A stretch of 64,000 nucleotides of DNA from positions 1 through 64,000 of the forward strand of contig NZ_JMGA01000004.1 in NCBI RefSeq assembly GCF_000765145.1, given 5' to 3'. Position numbers and translations under genes: made by a program. Position 1 is the first letter of the stretch; every line of letters starts with the position of its first letter. The notes below the pieces were generated by a model that was not told the origin of the DNA, ran no database searches, and worked only from the letters and a program-made list of their open reading frames with translations. This DNA comes from Desulfosporosinus sp. HMP52 (GTDB taxonomy: Bacteria > Bacillota > Desulfitobacteriia > Desulfitobacteriales > Desulfitobacteriaceae). This document shows, one piece after another, positions 18,179-26,522 of this stretch.

Positions 18179-19354
18179 ATGATTAGTGTCACAAAGCTCT
18201 TATTTGATACAGAGTACTTCGGAGATTCTTTGAGATACAATAAAGACTCTCATGGTGCCCGAAACGGAACAACCACTCTTTCCGGGCCGGTGGTGGTTTG
18301 GAATTCCACCAAGACCTGTAATTTGAAATGTGCCCATTGTTATATGGAGTCTGAAGCTCAGAACTACGAGGGAGAAATGTCCACTGAAGAGGCTAAAAGA
18401 TTTATTGATGATCTCGCCGAATTCAAATCTCCCGTTTTGCTTTTTTCCGGCGGAGAGCCTCTTATTCGTCCTGACTTCTTTGAGTTGGCGGAATATGCAA
18501 TTTCTAAAGGTCTTCGCGCAACCCTTTCGACAAATGGTACTCTGATTACTCCTGAAGTTGCCCGCCGCATCAAAGACATCGGGATTTCCTACGTCGGAAT
18601 CTCCCTGGATGGTCTGGCAGATGTGAATGACAAGTTTAGAGGTAAAGAGGGAGCCTTTAAGGCGGCAATGCAAGGAATTCAAAACTGCGTAGCCGTGGAT
18701 CAGCGAGTTGGGCTGCGGTTCACTATTAACAGTCATAATATTAAAGAACTTGATAAGATCTTTGATTTTATTGAAGAAGAGAACATCGATCGGGTTTGTT
18801 TCTACCACCTGGTCTATTCAGGTCGAGGGAACAAAATGATTGCAGAAGATGTAACGCCAGAGGAATCCCGGCAAGCCATGGATACAATTATTCGCAGAAC
18901 CCGAGACTTTGAAGCGCGAGGCTTAAAAAAGGAAATTCTAACCGTTGATAATCACTGTGATGGGGTTTACATGTACATTCAAGCCTTAAAAGAGGATCCT
19001 ACCAGAGCACAAAAGATTAAGGATCTGATTGGTTTTAATGGTGGAAATCGTTCCGGTATTGCCTTTGGAGAAGTGGACCCCCTGGGCTATGTGCATCCCG
19101 ACCAGTTCACTCAGCATATCACCTTTGGAAATGTCCGAGAACGTAAAATAGCTGATATTTGGACAGATGTTACCCATCCTTTGATGGCAGGGCTTAAAGA
19201 CCGCAAAGCTTTATTAAAAGGACGATGTTCAAAATGTCAGTACCTGGATATGTGTAACGGGAATTTCCGCACCCGAGCTGAAGCAGTTTCGGGAGACTTC
19301 TGGGAGTCAGACCCGGCTTGCTATCTTACCGATGAAGAGATTGGAATTAAGTAA
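18179..19354 (+). CDS. ahbC: Radical-SAM heme-synthesis protein, AhbC/NirJ1 type
   Basis: The CxxxCxxC motif is CNLKCAHC (C47, C51, C54). The C-terminal SPASM-like region holds CSKCQYLDMCNGNFRTRA and further Cys residues. The family acts on siroheme derivatives; AhbC-type enzymes convert 12,18-didecarboxysiroheme to Fe-coproporphyrin. FSGGEPLIRPDF is the GGE SAM-binding motif. Length 391 is complete, in contrast with the collapsed NirJ2 relative downstream. Assignment to AhbC rather than AhbD rests on its NirJ1-like N-terminus and its place in the cluster. Confidence 0.85.
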   Translation: MISVTKLLFDTEYFGDSLRYNKDSHGARNGTTTLSGPVVVWNSTKTCNLKCAHCYMESEAQNYEGEMSTEEAKRFIDDLAEFKSPVLLFSGGEPLIRPDFFELAEYAISKGLRATLSTNGTLITPEVARRIKDIGISYVGISLDGLADVNDKFRGKEGAFKAAMQGIQNCVAVDQRVGLRFTINSHNIKELDKIFDFIEEENIDRVCFYHLVYSGRGNKMIAEDVTPEESRQAMDTIIRRTRDFEARGLKKEILTVDNHCDGVYMYIQALKEDPTRAQKIKDLIGFNGGNRSGIAFGEVDPLGYVHPDQFTQHITFGNVRERKIADIWTDVTHPLMAGLKDRKALLKGRCSKCQYLDMCNGNFRTRAEAVSGDFWESDPACYLTDEEIGIK

Positions 19355-19410
19355 AGATAACAACGATGAAGTTGGGATAGGGTTTAACTACAGGAGGAGG
19401 TTCTTGAGAA

Positions 19411-20388
19411 ATGGAATTAATCAGGCGTCCCCGCCGTTTACGGGTTAACGAGACAATCCGAAATATGGTACGAGAAAATCATCTTAGAGTAGAGAATTTG
19501 ATTTATCCCATGTTTGTCATGCCCGGCGCAAAGAAAAGGGTTGAGATTTCCTCAATGCCGGGAGTATATAACTATTCCCTTGATGAATTTATCCTTGCTC
19601 TTAAAGAAGTTGTAGAACTTGGAATCCCATCGGTGCTGCTCTTTGGTATCCCCGAGAGCAAAGATACTGTGGGATCAGGGGCTTACCATGAGCAAGGAAT
19701 TGTCCAACAAGCTGTACGTCTAGCCAAGGAACATTACCCCAATCTTTATATCATCACGGATGTCTGCTTGTGTGAATACACGGATCATGGACATTGCGGC
19801 TTGATAGAAAAAGGTCAGGTTTTGAATGACCCAACCCTTGACCTGCTTGCTAAGACAGCACTTTCCCAGGTCAAAGCTGGAGCAGATATGGTTGCTCCCT
19901 CGGACATGATGGATGGGCGTGTGGCAGCAATCAGAGAAATGTTAGACCTAGAGGGCTTCACTAATATTCCAATTATGGCTTACTCAGCAAAGTTCGCATC
20001 AGGATTTTACGGGCCTTTTCGCGAGGCAGCAGGATCAACTCCGCAATTCGGAGATCGCAGAACTTATCAGATGGATCCTGCCAATGGCAATGAAGCTATG
20101 ATCGAGACGGATTTAGACATTGAAGAAGGGGCAGACATGGTTATCGTCAAGCCGGCAATGTCCTATGGAGATATTATTTATCGAACCAAAGAACGCTACG
20201 GTGTACCGGTGGCAGCTTATAATGTCAGCGGAGAATATGCCATGGTTAAAGCCGCTGCTGCTAACGGCTGGATTGATGAGAAGCGCATAGTTTTGGAGGC
20301 CCTGCTGAGTATGAAACGTGCAGGAGCGGATTTGCTGATCACCTATCATGCCTTAGATGTGGCGGGATGGCTTAGAGAGGAGGGTTAA
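19411..20388 (+). CDS. hemB: Delta-aminolevulinic acid dehydratase (porphobilinogen synthase)
   Basis: Joins two 5-aminolevulinates into porphobilinogen. The zinc-type cysteine site [15 protein letters not shown] (three Cys) and both Schiff-base lysine regions, [20 protein letters not shown] and VKPAMSYGD, are visible. 325 residues. AGGAGGTTC precedes the ATG, and the gene ends two bases before the NirJ2-like remnant. Confidence 0.95.
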   Translation: MELIRRPRRLRVNETIRNMVRENHLRVENLIYPMFVMPGAKKRVEISSMPGVYNYSLDEFILALKEVVELGIPSVLLFGIPESKDTVGSGAYHEQGIVQQAVRLAKEHYPNLYIITDVCLCEYTDHGHCGLIEKGQVLNDPTLDLLAKTALSQVKAGADMVAPSDMMDGRVAAIREMLDLEGFTNIPIMAYSAKFASGFYGPFREAAGSTPQFGDRRTYQMDPANGNEAMIETDLDIEEGADMVIVKPAMSYGDIIYRTKERYGVPVAAYNVSGEYAMVKAAAANGWIDEKRIVLEALLSMKRAGADLLITYHALDVAGWLREEG

Positions 20389-20390
20389 GC

Positions 20391-20525
20391 ATGATCGTTT
20401 CTTGGAATACAACCATTGATTGCAATATGGCTTGTGATCATTGTTATCGTGCTGCCTATTACAATCATGGAGATTACATGGCTGAGGAACCTTGGTGCTT
20501 GTACCACAGGAGGAAGGGGGTTTAG
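20391..20525 (+). pseudogene. Internally deleted NirJ2/AhbD-type radical-SAM gene
   Basis: A 44-codon frame with a good ribosome site (AGAGAGGAGGG) encodes MIVSWNTTIDCNMACDHCYR, the N-terminus of NirJ2-type radical-SAM proteins with an intact CxxxCxxC (C11, C15, C18). It continues straight into GDYMAEEPWCLYHRRKG, which resembles the extreme C-terminus of these enzymes (GDYLAEEPWC type). About 280-300 codons are missing in frame. The original start, stop and spacing to both neighbours remain. AhbD-type enzymes make heme from Fe-coproporphyrin, so a full copy must lie elsewhere or the last step is lost. A functional minipeptide cannot be excluded. Confidence 0.75.
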
Positions 20526-20526
20526 T

Positions 20527-21546
20527 ATGGATGCAACGGACAGAGCCTTACTAAATGCCATCCAAAATAATTTTCCAATAGCGGTTCATCCCTATTGGAT
20601 CTTAAGTGAAGCAGTAGGTATTACTGAAGATGAGGCTTTTAAACGAATTCAAAATCTTCGTCAGGAAGGGATAATTCGTCGTTTAGGGGGAGTCTTTGAT
20701 TCCCGTCGTTTAGGTTATTACAGTACCTTATGTGCCGGTAAGGTTCCCGAAGATAAAATACCTGTGTTAGCTAAGCTTTTGGACGAAATTTCTGGGGTAA
20801 CTCACAACTATATTCGTGACCATGACTACAACGTTTGGTTTACCCTAATAGCCCGCTCACATGCGGTAGCGGAACGCATTCTCCATAATATTCGCGAGGA
20901 GGCAGGAGTGTCGGAGATCTTTACTCTTCCCGCATCGAGAGTTTTCAAAATCAATGTTAATTTTGATTTTGAGACATCCTTAGATGACCTGGATCAAGAC
21001 GACGGTCAAAATCCTTTAGGGGAGTATGCCTCAACCAGCCAAAAGCAAGAGATTCCTTCTTATGAATTAAGCAATGATGAAATAAGTCTTATTCGAGTTA
21101 TCCAGGGTAATTTGCCGGATTCTCCGACGCCGTTTATTGATCTGGCCGAAAGCCTGCAATGGCCTACTGACAAAGTTATTTCAGTTGCCAGTCACTTACT
21201 GGAAATGAAAATACTCCGCCGTTTTGGGGCAGTTCTCCGTCATCAAAAGGCCGGCTTTGTAGCTAATGCCATGGGTGTTTGGCAGGTAGATCAGGACCAG
21301 ACGGAAAAGGTCGGAAAAATAATGGCCCGTTTTAAAGAAGTAAGTCATTGTTACCAGCGACCGACACTTGAGGATTGGCCATATAACCTATTTACCATGA
21401 TTCACGGACGTTCGGCAGATGATTGTGAAGACATAATGAAGAGGATTGCCCAGGCAACGGGAGTTAAGACTTATTCCATGCTTTTTAGCGTGGCCGAATT
21501 AAAAAAGAGCAGCATGCAGTATTTCTCCGATGACTACCAGCCGTAA
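20527..21546 (+). CDS. ahbAB: Siroheme decarboxylase, AhbA-AhbB fusion
   Basis: Two Lrp/AsnC-like halves in one chain of 339 residues. Half one starts MDATDRALLNAIQNNFPI with HTH and IIRRLGGVFDSRRLGY; half two starts LSNDEISLIRVIQGNLP with ILRRFGAVLRHQKAGF. In Desulfovibrio-type organisms AhbA and AhbB are separate and decarboxylate siroheme to 12,18-didecarboxysiroheme. Start ATG 20527 follows AGGAGGAAGGGGG; a longer upstream frame (from 20416) is only read-through of the neighbouring sequence. These proteins keep a DNA-binding fold, so a regulatory role is an alternative. Confidence 0.85.
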   Translation: MDATDRALLNAIQNNFPIAVHPYWILSEAVGITEDEAFKRIQNLRQEGIIRRLGGVFDSRRLGYYSTLCAGKVPEDKIPVLAKLLDEISGVTHNYIRDHDYNVWFTLIARSHAVAERILHNIREEAGVSEIFTLPASRVFKINVNFDFETSLDDLDQDDGQNPLGEYASTSQKQEIPSYELSNDEISLIRVIQGNLPDSPTPFIDLAESLQWPTDKVISVASHLLEMKILRRFGAVLRHQKAGFVANAMGVWQVDQDQTEKVGKIMARFKEVSHCYQRPTLEDWPYNLFTMIHGRSADDCEDIMKRIAQATGVKTYSMLFSVAELKKSSMQYFSDDYQP

Positions 21547-21744
21547 GACTCCCATCTTCTATAAGTACGAAGGCATCCGGTGACGAAAACCCGGGTGAGG
21601 GTGGTGAGGAAGAGATAACGGCTGCTACGTCCCTGGATAAGTTCTTCTAAGCTTCAGATGGAGTAAGTATTCCTCTTAGGCATACTCCATCTTAAGCTAA
21701 GAATCACTTGATTAGAGGAATCCATTTAGAAAGGAGATAGGTTA
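21547..21744 (+). promoter_or_regulatory. Leader region of hemL with hairpin
   Basis: GCTT.AGATGGAGTA (21651-21665) pairs with TACTCCATCT.AAGC (21683-21697), a 14-bp interrupted stem about 50 bases before the hemL start. Upstream, 21570-21640 is GC-rich with CCGG/CCCGG elements that could fold. I do not recognise a known riboswitch, and no T-run follows the stem. Confidence 0.4.
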
Positions 21745-23034
21745 TTGAGTTTCGTCGATGAAAAAAGCCGTCAAGCATTTGCTAAAGCCCAGGTGGTGAT
21801 TCCCGGAGGTGTTAATTCACCGGTCAGAGCATTTAAATCCGTCGGACGGGATCCCGTGTTTATCGACCGGGGTGCAGGGGCTTACATTTGGGATATTGAT
21901 GGCAATCAATACATTGATTATGTAGGATCATGGGGTCCTTTAATCCTTGGACATGCTCACCCCGATGTGGTTGCAGTGATTAAGCAAGTGGCTGAACGAG
22001 GGACTAGTTACGGTGCCCCTACTGAAGTTGAAACCATCTTAGCAGAAGAAGTACTGAAAGCTTATCCTTCCATGGAAATGGTACGTATGGTCAATTCCGG
22101 AACAGAAGCGACCATGAGTGCTTTGCGTTTAGCCCGAGGGGCTACAGGCAGATCCAAGATCGTAAAGTTTGAGGGCTGCTATCATGGTCATGCGGATCAA
22201 CTTTTAATCAAAGCCGGAAGTGGTGCCCTTACCTTTGGTGTGCCCACATCTCCGGGGGTTCCAACTCAAACGGCAGCTACTACAATTTCAGCTCAGTTCA
22301 ATGATCTTGAAGGATTGACTGAGATCTTCAAGCGTGAAGGTGAGGAAATTGCTTGTGTAATTCTGGAACCGGTAGCAGGGAACATGGGAGTTGTCTTGCC
22401 TGAGAAAGAATTTTTACAGGGACTGAGACGTTTAACCAAAGAGTATGGGGCATTATTGATATTTGATGAAGTAATGACTGGTTTCAGAGTTAGCTACGGG
22501 GGTGCCCAGGCTTATTTTGGGATTGATCCCGATTTGACCTGTCTTGGTAAGGTAATCGGAGGGGGACTCCCAGTTGGTGCTTACGGTGGAAAACGAGAAT
22601 ATATGTCCCAGATCGCTCCCAGTGGTCCGATTTATCAAGCCGGAACTCTCTCAGGTAATCCACTAGCTATGAACGCAGGGTTAGCCACCTTAAAATTGTT
22701 GCAGCAACCGGGAACTTATGAGAAATTACAAGCCCTGACTGCACGGCTTTCTAATGGCTTAAAAGAGCTTGCCCAAGAAGCCGGGCTTCCAATTTGGGTT
22801 AATTCTATCGGTGCTATGTTTTCGGCCTTCTTTACAGACACTCCCGTCAGAGATTATGCCAGTGCCTGTTCCTCCGATGTAGAGAAATTTGCCAAGTTCT
22901 TTCGCGGCATGTTAGAAGGCGGCATTTACTTAGCCCCCAGTCAATTTGAAGCCGTCTTTTTATCCACGGCACACACTGATTCGGACATTGACAAAACCTT
23001 AGAGCAAGCTCGAATCGTGCTTAAAACTCTTTAG
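21745..23034 (+). CDS. hemL: Glutamate-1-semialdehyde 2,1-aminomutase
   Basis: PLP enzyme producing 5-aminolevulinate from the HemA product. [43 protein letters not shown] and the lysine region [16 protein letters not shown] are typical, as is [14 protein letters not shown]. 429 residues. The TTG start is supported by AAAGGAGATAGG. It completes the C5 pathway in this cluster together with HemA, HemB and HemC. Confidence 0.95.
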   Translation: MSFVDEKSRQAFAKAQVVIPGGVNSPVRAFKSVGRDPVFIDRGAGAYIWDIDGNQYIDYVGSWGPLILGHAHPDVVAVIKQVAERGTSYGAPTEVETILAEEVLKAYPSMEMVRMVNSGTEATMSALRLARGATGRSKIVKFEGCYHGHADQLLIKAGSGALTFGVPTSPGVPTQTAATTISAQFNDLEGLTEIFKREGEEIACVILEPVAGNMGVVLPEKEFLQGLRRLTKEYGALLIFDEVMTGFRVSYGGAQAYFGIDPDLTCLGKVIGGGLPVGAYGGKREYMSQIAPSGPIYQAGTLSGNPLAMNAGLATLKLLQQPGTYEKLQALTARLSNGLKELAQEAGLPIWVNSIGAMFSAFFTDTPVRDYASACSSDVEKFAKFFRGMLEGGIYLAPSQFEAVFLSTAHTDSDIDKTLEQARIVLKTL

Positions 23035-23090
23035 AAGGTTCTGGAAAACAGTAGATGCTTATACCATTATGACAGGGGGGACTTTGCCTG

Positions 23091-23393
23091 ATGGAACGCA
23101 AAAAGCGCGTCATAAGAACCCTCATTACAATTAGCTTATTAGCAGCCTTAATAGCTGTGCTGTATTTTTCTCGTGACGCTGATCCTAAAAATCCGCATTC
23201 GACGGTACCTAAAGAAACTTGGATTCATGGACCGAAAGGACATGGATATGCTGTTATGAATAACCAGCAACCGTGGAAACAGTGTTATGAATGTCATGAA
23301 GAACAAGGACTGGGCGGCGAAGCCTATTGCCAAAGTTGTCATGATCAATCAGGTGTGAAGGTTGAGATACCCCAAAAGCCAGCTGGTAAATAA
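23091..23393 (+). CDS. Small membrane-anchored diheme cytochrome c
   Basis: 100 residues: an N-terminal span (about 8-26) that acts as signal or anchor, then two CxxCH sites, CYECH (65-69) and CQSCH (80-84). The heme part would face outward and would need the ResB/CcsA system encoded 10 kb upstream. It lies at the end of the heme cluster, 56 bases after hemL and before a double terminator. Known redox partners are not visible; an electron-shuttle role is inferred. Confidence 0.85.
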   Translation: MERKKRVIRTLITISLLAALIAVLYFSRDADPKNPHSTVPKETWIHGPKGHGYAVMNNQQPWKQCYECHEEQGLGGEAYCQSCHDQSGVKVEIPQKPAGK

Positions 23394-23434
23394 TTATACT
23401 AAAATGTATCTTGAGAATTTTATAAGTCTCAAAC

Positions 23435-23474
23435 AATTAACCGCTTGAATTAATATTTTTCAGCGGTTAATTTT
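23435..23474 (+). terminator. Terminator after the heme cluster
   Basis: AATTAACCGCT (23435-23445) pairs with AGCGGTTAATT (23462-23472) and is followed by TT.TA. Confidence 0.75.
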
Positions 23475-23479
23475 ATAGA

Positions 23480-23535
23480 AAAAAACTACGGCTTGAGAAT
23501 TGTGATTATGCACGATTCCGAGCCATAGTTTTTTT
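23480..23535. terminator. Bidirectional terminator between convergent genes
   Basis: AAAAAACTACGGCT pairs with AGCCATAGTTTTTT around a loop of about 25 bases. T-runs occur on both strands, so it serves the heme cluster and probably the minus-strand peptidase gene as well. Confidence 0.8.
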
Positions 23536-23605
23536 AATTAACTGCAGGTAATACTTTGCTTAATTATATGGAGGATGTAGCTACTAGACCATATTACTGG
23601 AGAAT

Positions 23606-25303
23606 TTACGAAAGCTTTGAATCATCGATCCCAGCCAGCCATTCTTCTATCTCACCAATAACCGATTGAACTGCTCCTTCTTTAAAGGGAGAAATTAAGT
23701 GGGCAAGCTTTACTAATTCAAGAAAGGATTTGCTGCCACCTGCTTTACAAAGAGTTAGATAATCTTGCCAAGCGCTTTCTCTCTCTTCTTGAGACCTCTT
23801 CCAAAATTGGAAGGCACAAATTTGAGCTAAGGTATAGTCAATATAGTAAAAGGGAGCGTTGAAGATATGCCCTTGCTGATGCCAGTAACCCCCCTGATCT
23901 AAGTACTCATTATCTGAATAGTTGCGGTGGGGAAGATACTTTCTCTCAAGTGAACGCCAGGCGGCTTTCCTTTCAGAGGGTGATGCTTGGGGATGAGAGT
24001 AAACATAATGCTGATACTCATCAACAGTCACTCCATAAGGGATAAAGAGAAGGGCTTCACTCAAGTGAGTAAAGCGATATTTATTGGCAGCATCCTTGAA
24101 GAATAGCTCCATCCATGGCCAGGCAAAGAATTCCATGCTCATGGAGTGAATTTCACAGGATTCATAAGTCGGCCATTGATATTCCGGTAAGGTATGACTT
24201 CTGCTTGAATAAACCTGAAAGGCATGCCCTGCTTCATGGGTAAGTACGTCTACATCACCGGAAGTTCCGTTAAAATTGGAAAAGATAAAGGGTGCTTGGT
24301 ATTTGCTGATATAAGTACAATACCCGCCCCCGGCCTTGCCCTTTTTAGTGACCAGATCCATCAGATCATTTTCGAGCATGAAGCTAAAAAATTCATGAGT
24401 CTCCGGAGATAGTTCTTGGTACATACGACGTCCATTTTCAATGATCCAGTCAGCATCTCCTTGAGGCTTAGCATTGCCGCTAAGGAAGCTGAACTTCTCA
24501 TCATAATATAAGAGTTCATCCAAACCGAGGCGGTTTTGTTGCCGTTCTCGAAGCTTCGTCGCCACAGGAACAATCTGTTCTTCGACTTGCTTTCTGAATT
24601 TGGCCACCATCTCCGGGGTATAATCGGAACGAAGCATACGAGCATATCCTAGCTCGATATAATTAGCAAAGCCTAGTTTCTGGGCGATTTTAGTCCTGAC
24701 CTTGACAAGCTCAGCAAAGATTTGGTCAAGCTTTGCTTCCTGTTCTTTGAAGAAGCCATATTTTGCCTCGTTGGCGCGCTTTCTCAGCTCACGATTTTCG
24801 GACTGTAAGAAGGGCCCTAAACCTGAAAGATTGCGTTCTTCTCCTTCAAACAGAATTTTAGCAGAGGCAAGCAGCTTCGTGTACTCCGTGGACAATTTGT
24901 TTTCCAACTGCAGATCTTCAACAATCTCAGGCTTAAAGGTTTTAAGGGTTAATTCTGCTATATTAAACAATTGTTTGCCCCATTGTCCTTCCAGCTCCTC
25001 ACGGTAAGGAGAAGTAAGCAATGCTTGATAGAATTCGGAAATCAATCCTTGATAGATCGGTGTTGTGTCATCGAAGTATTCCTGCTCTTTTTCGTAATAG
25101 GAATCTGTGGTATCTACGGAATGGCGGATTGAGACGAGTTGGGACATTGATTCGAACTCGCTTCGCAAGAGGTTAATCTGGGTCAGGGAGGCATTTTGTT
25201 CGGAGTAAGAAGGAGCTTGGCGAAACTTATCGAGAAGGGTATTAAACTCTGACTGCAGTTCGGTAATGTTGGGTCTTAGGTAAGGGTATTCTTTGAATTT
25301 CAT
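23606..25303 (-). CDS. M3-family oligoendopeptidase
   Basis: Zinc metallopeptidase of the PepF/M3 type, 565 residues. HEAGH at 356-360 is the HExxH zinc site, and the downstream CEIHSMSMEFF supplies the third ligand Glu. No signal peptide, so it is cytoplasmic and probably trims short peptides. It is single-gene, followed by the double terminator at 23435-23535 on its 3' side. Its 5' side borders the GC-rich repeat region, which begins within 20-100 bases of the start codon. AGAGGTGACTCTCAATG gives the start. Confidence 0.9.
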   Translation of the reverse strand: MKFKEYPYLRPNITELQSEFNTLLDKFRQAPSYSEQNASLTQINLLRSEFESMSQLVSIRHSVDTTDSYYEKEQEYFDDTTPIYQGLISEFYQALLTSPYREELEGQWGKQLFNIAELTLKTFKPEIVEDLQLENKLSTEYTKLLASAKILFEGEERNLSGLGPFLQSENRELRKRANEAKYGFFKEQEAKLDQIFAELVKVRTKIAQKLGFANYIELGYARMLRSDYTPEMVAKFRKQVEEQIVPVATKLRERQQNRLGLDELLYYDEKFSFLSGNAKPQGDADWIIENGRRMYQELSPETHEFFSFMLENDLMDLVTKKGKAGGGYCTYISKYQAPFIFSNFNGTSGDVDVLTHEAGHAFQVYSSRSHTLPEYQWPTYESCEIHSMSMEFFAWPWMELFFKDAANKYRFTHLSEALLFIPYGVTVDEYQHYVYSHPQASPSERKAAWRSLERKYLPHRNYSDNEYLDQGGYWHQQGHIFNAPFYYIDYTLAQICAFQFWKRSQEERESAWQDYLTLCKAGGSKSFLELVKLAHLISPFKEGAVQSVIGEIEEWLAGIDDSKLS

Positions 25304-25399
25304 TGAGAGTCACCTCTATTAAAGTTTTTGAGCGCTTTCAAGCGGCTTCTTTAAGTTTCAGATTTGAGCCAGATCTTTTGGATACAGGGTACGGTTCTG

Positions 25400-25690
25400 T
25401 CGGGCTCTGGGGGAGCGCTTTTCTGCACGCGTCTGCGAGTTCCACCGCTGGTTCGTTGGACGGTTCGCGAGCGCGTCCGAACCTCCGGGTATGCCTGCAT
25501 GTGTGCCGCTCCTTGCCATCCTGCAAGAAGGCTAATACGTGCGAAGACAGTGTCTTCGGGCACCGCGGCATCAGTCCATCCATGGACAAGTCCTGCGGCG
25601 CGCTACGAGGACGCGAACCGTCGGCATTCGCCTTAGCGCGGTTCCACTGACGCAACCGCTTTGCAGAAAAGCGCTTCTCCAGCCAGCTTG
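25400..25690. repeat. Inverted-repeat-bounded GC-rich block
   Basis: GAGCGCTTTTCTGCA (25413-25427) and TGCAGAAAAGCGCTT (25662-25676) are inverted, and partial matching continues outward for about a dozen bases. Inside, CGGTTCGCGAGCGCG near 25461 and CGCGAACCG near 25612 are also mutually inverted. A MITE-like or folded-RNA origin is possible. Confidence 0.65.
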
Positions 25691-25809
25691 CTAGGAGTGA
25701 AAGCAATACTTAGGTGGGGCTCAGGTAAGGCTCTGCGAAATCTTTAGCGTGTTAGGAAGACAGTCCTTTAGATTTTCATCATCTACCCCCAAAGGGGTGG
25801 TTTCACCCA

Positions 25810-26081
25810 CAAGAGTGAACGAATTTCATGGAGAGGCGATAGGGCCCACAAAGCTTGCCCGGGGAAGCGTAGCCAGCGGTTCACTTCAGATATTTCCCAG
25901 AGGTTTTGCACGAAAGTGTCCGGTACGATAGTCTCCAGTGGAGAGTATCGCCGAAGCCGTGATCCCTTAAGGAATCCCTAACGGCGTAGGATACATTTTC
26001 GCTGAAGCTGCTATCTCCAAAGAATACTTATCCGCTGAAGACGCTCCCACGCAAGCGCGTGGGTTAGCCCCGGAATGTTGA
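25810..26081 (+). repeat. Structured repeat unit, copy 1
   Basis: About 270 bases, matching copy 2 at roughly four bases in five by eye. It differs by an insertion of about 66 bases near 25924-25992, which is itself hairpin-rich (CGATAGTCTCC/GGAGAGTATCG). CCCACGC-AAGC-GCGTGGG near 26046-26063 is a perfect stem-loop. Confidence 0.7.
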
Positions 26082-26268
26082 TTGACAAGAAACACTGTCT
26101 TCGCTCGAATTAGCAGGTCTTGCAGGATGTGGACAAAGCCGCCTGCTCCAAGGACCCTAGTTCATCCTCTGACGGTGCTGCCTTAGTAGCGGCATGAATG
26201 GCTACCATGAAAACACCCCAAAACACTCTTAGGATAAAAGACCTGAAAGACAGGGCGGCTTCGATCCA

Positions 26269-26474
26269 CAGGAGTGAACTCATTGCATGGAGAGGCGGTA
26301 AAGCACACAAAACTTTCGTGGGAAGCGAAGCCACGGGTTCACCTCAGGTATTACCCGGAGGTTTGGCACGAAAGTGTCCGGTGGACATTTTCGCTGAAGC
26401 GGCTATCTCCAAAGAATACTTATCCGCTGAAGATCGCTCCCGCGAAAGCGAGTGGGCGAGCCTCGGAATGCTGA
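26269..26474 (+). repeat. Structured repeat unit, copy 2
   Basis: About 206 bases, same orientation as copy 1, without the inserted hairpin block. Several GAAA loops sit on short stems (GCAC-GAAA-GTGT, CGC-GAAA-GCG). Its downstream flank GGATGTGGGCGAAGC..CCTGCC also has a counterpart after copy 1, near 26135-26150, so the duplicated unit reaches close to the hydrolase stop codon. Confidence 0.7.
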
Positions 26475-26522
26475 GTGTACGGATGTGGGCGAAGCTGCCT
26501 GCCCCGAAGGACCTATGCGATT

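Larger units (their letters stand above)
25304..26522. repeat. GC-rich noncoding repeat mosaic
   Basis: A 1.2-kb stretch visibly richer in GC than its surroundings, with no credible gene; the frames across it lack family motifs and ribosome sites. It holds (a) a 25400-25690 block bounded by an inverted repeat, (b) two direct copies of a structured unit at 25810-26081 and 26269-26474, and (c) a segment at 25513-25555 whose reverse complement recurs at 26089-26131. The copies share blocks such as AAGAATACTTATCCGCTGAAG and CACGAAAGTGTCCGGT. It separates two minus-strand genes. No transposase or known element ends are visible. Confidence 0.8.

Noticed and set aside
18200-18808. A 202-codon minus-strand frame opposite ahbC
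   Set aside because: It has no ribosome site or motif and lies wholly antisense to a radical-SAM gene with full motifs.
20416-20526. N-terminal extension of the AhbA-AhbB frame with a hydrophobic stretch
   Set aside because: It is the NirJ2 remnant read in another frame; the AGGAGG before ATG 20527 marks the real start.
21547-21650. Cobalamin, glycine or c-di-GMP riboswitch upstream of hemL
   Set aside because: Looked for their conserved boxes (such as the B12 box) and did not find them.
25338-25706. Open frames of 70 to 122 codons on both strands in the GC-rich region
   Set aside because: They overlap each other in several frames, have no ribosome sites, no family motifs, and follow from the high GC and the repeat structure.
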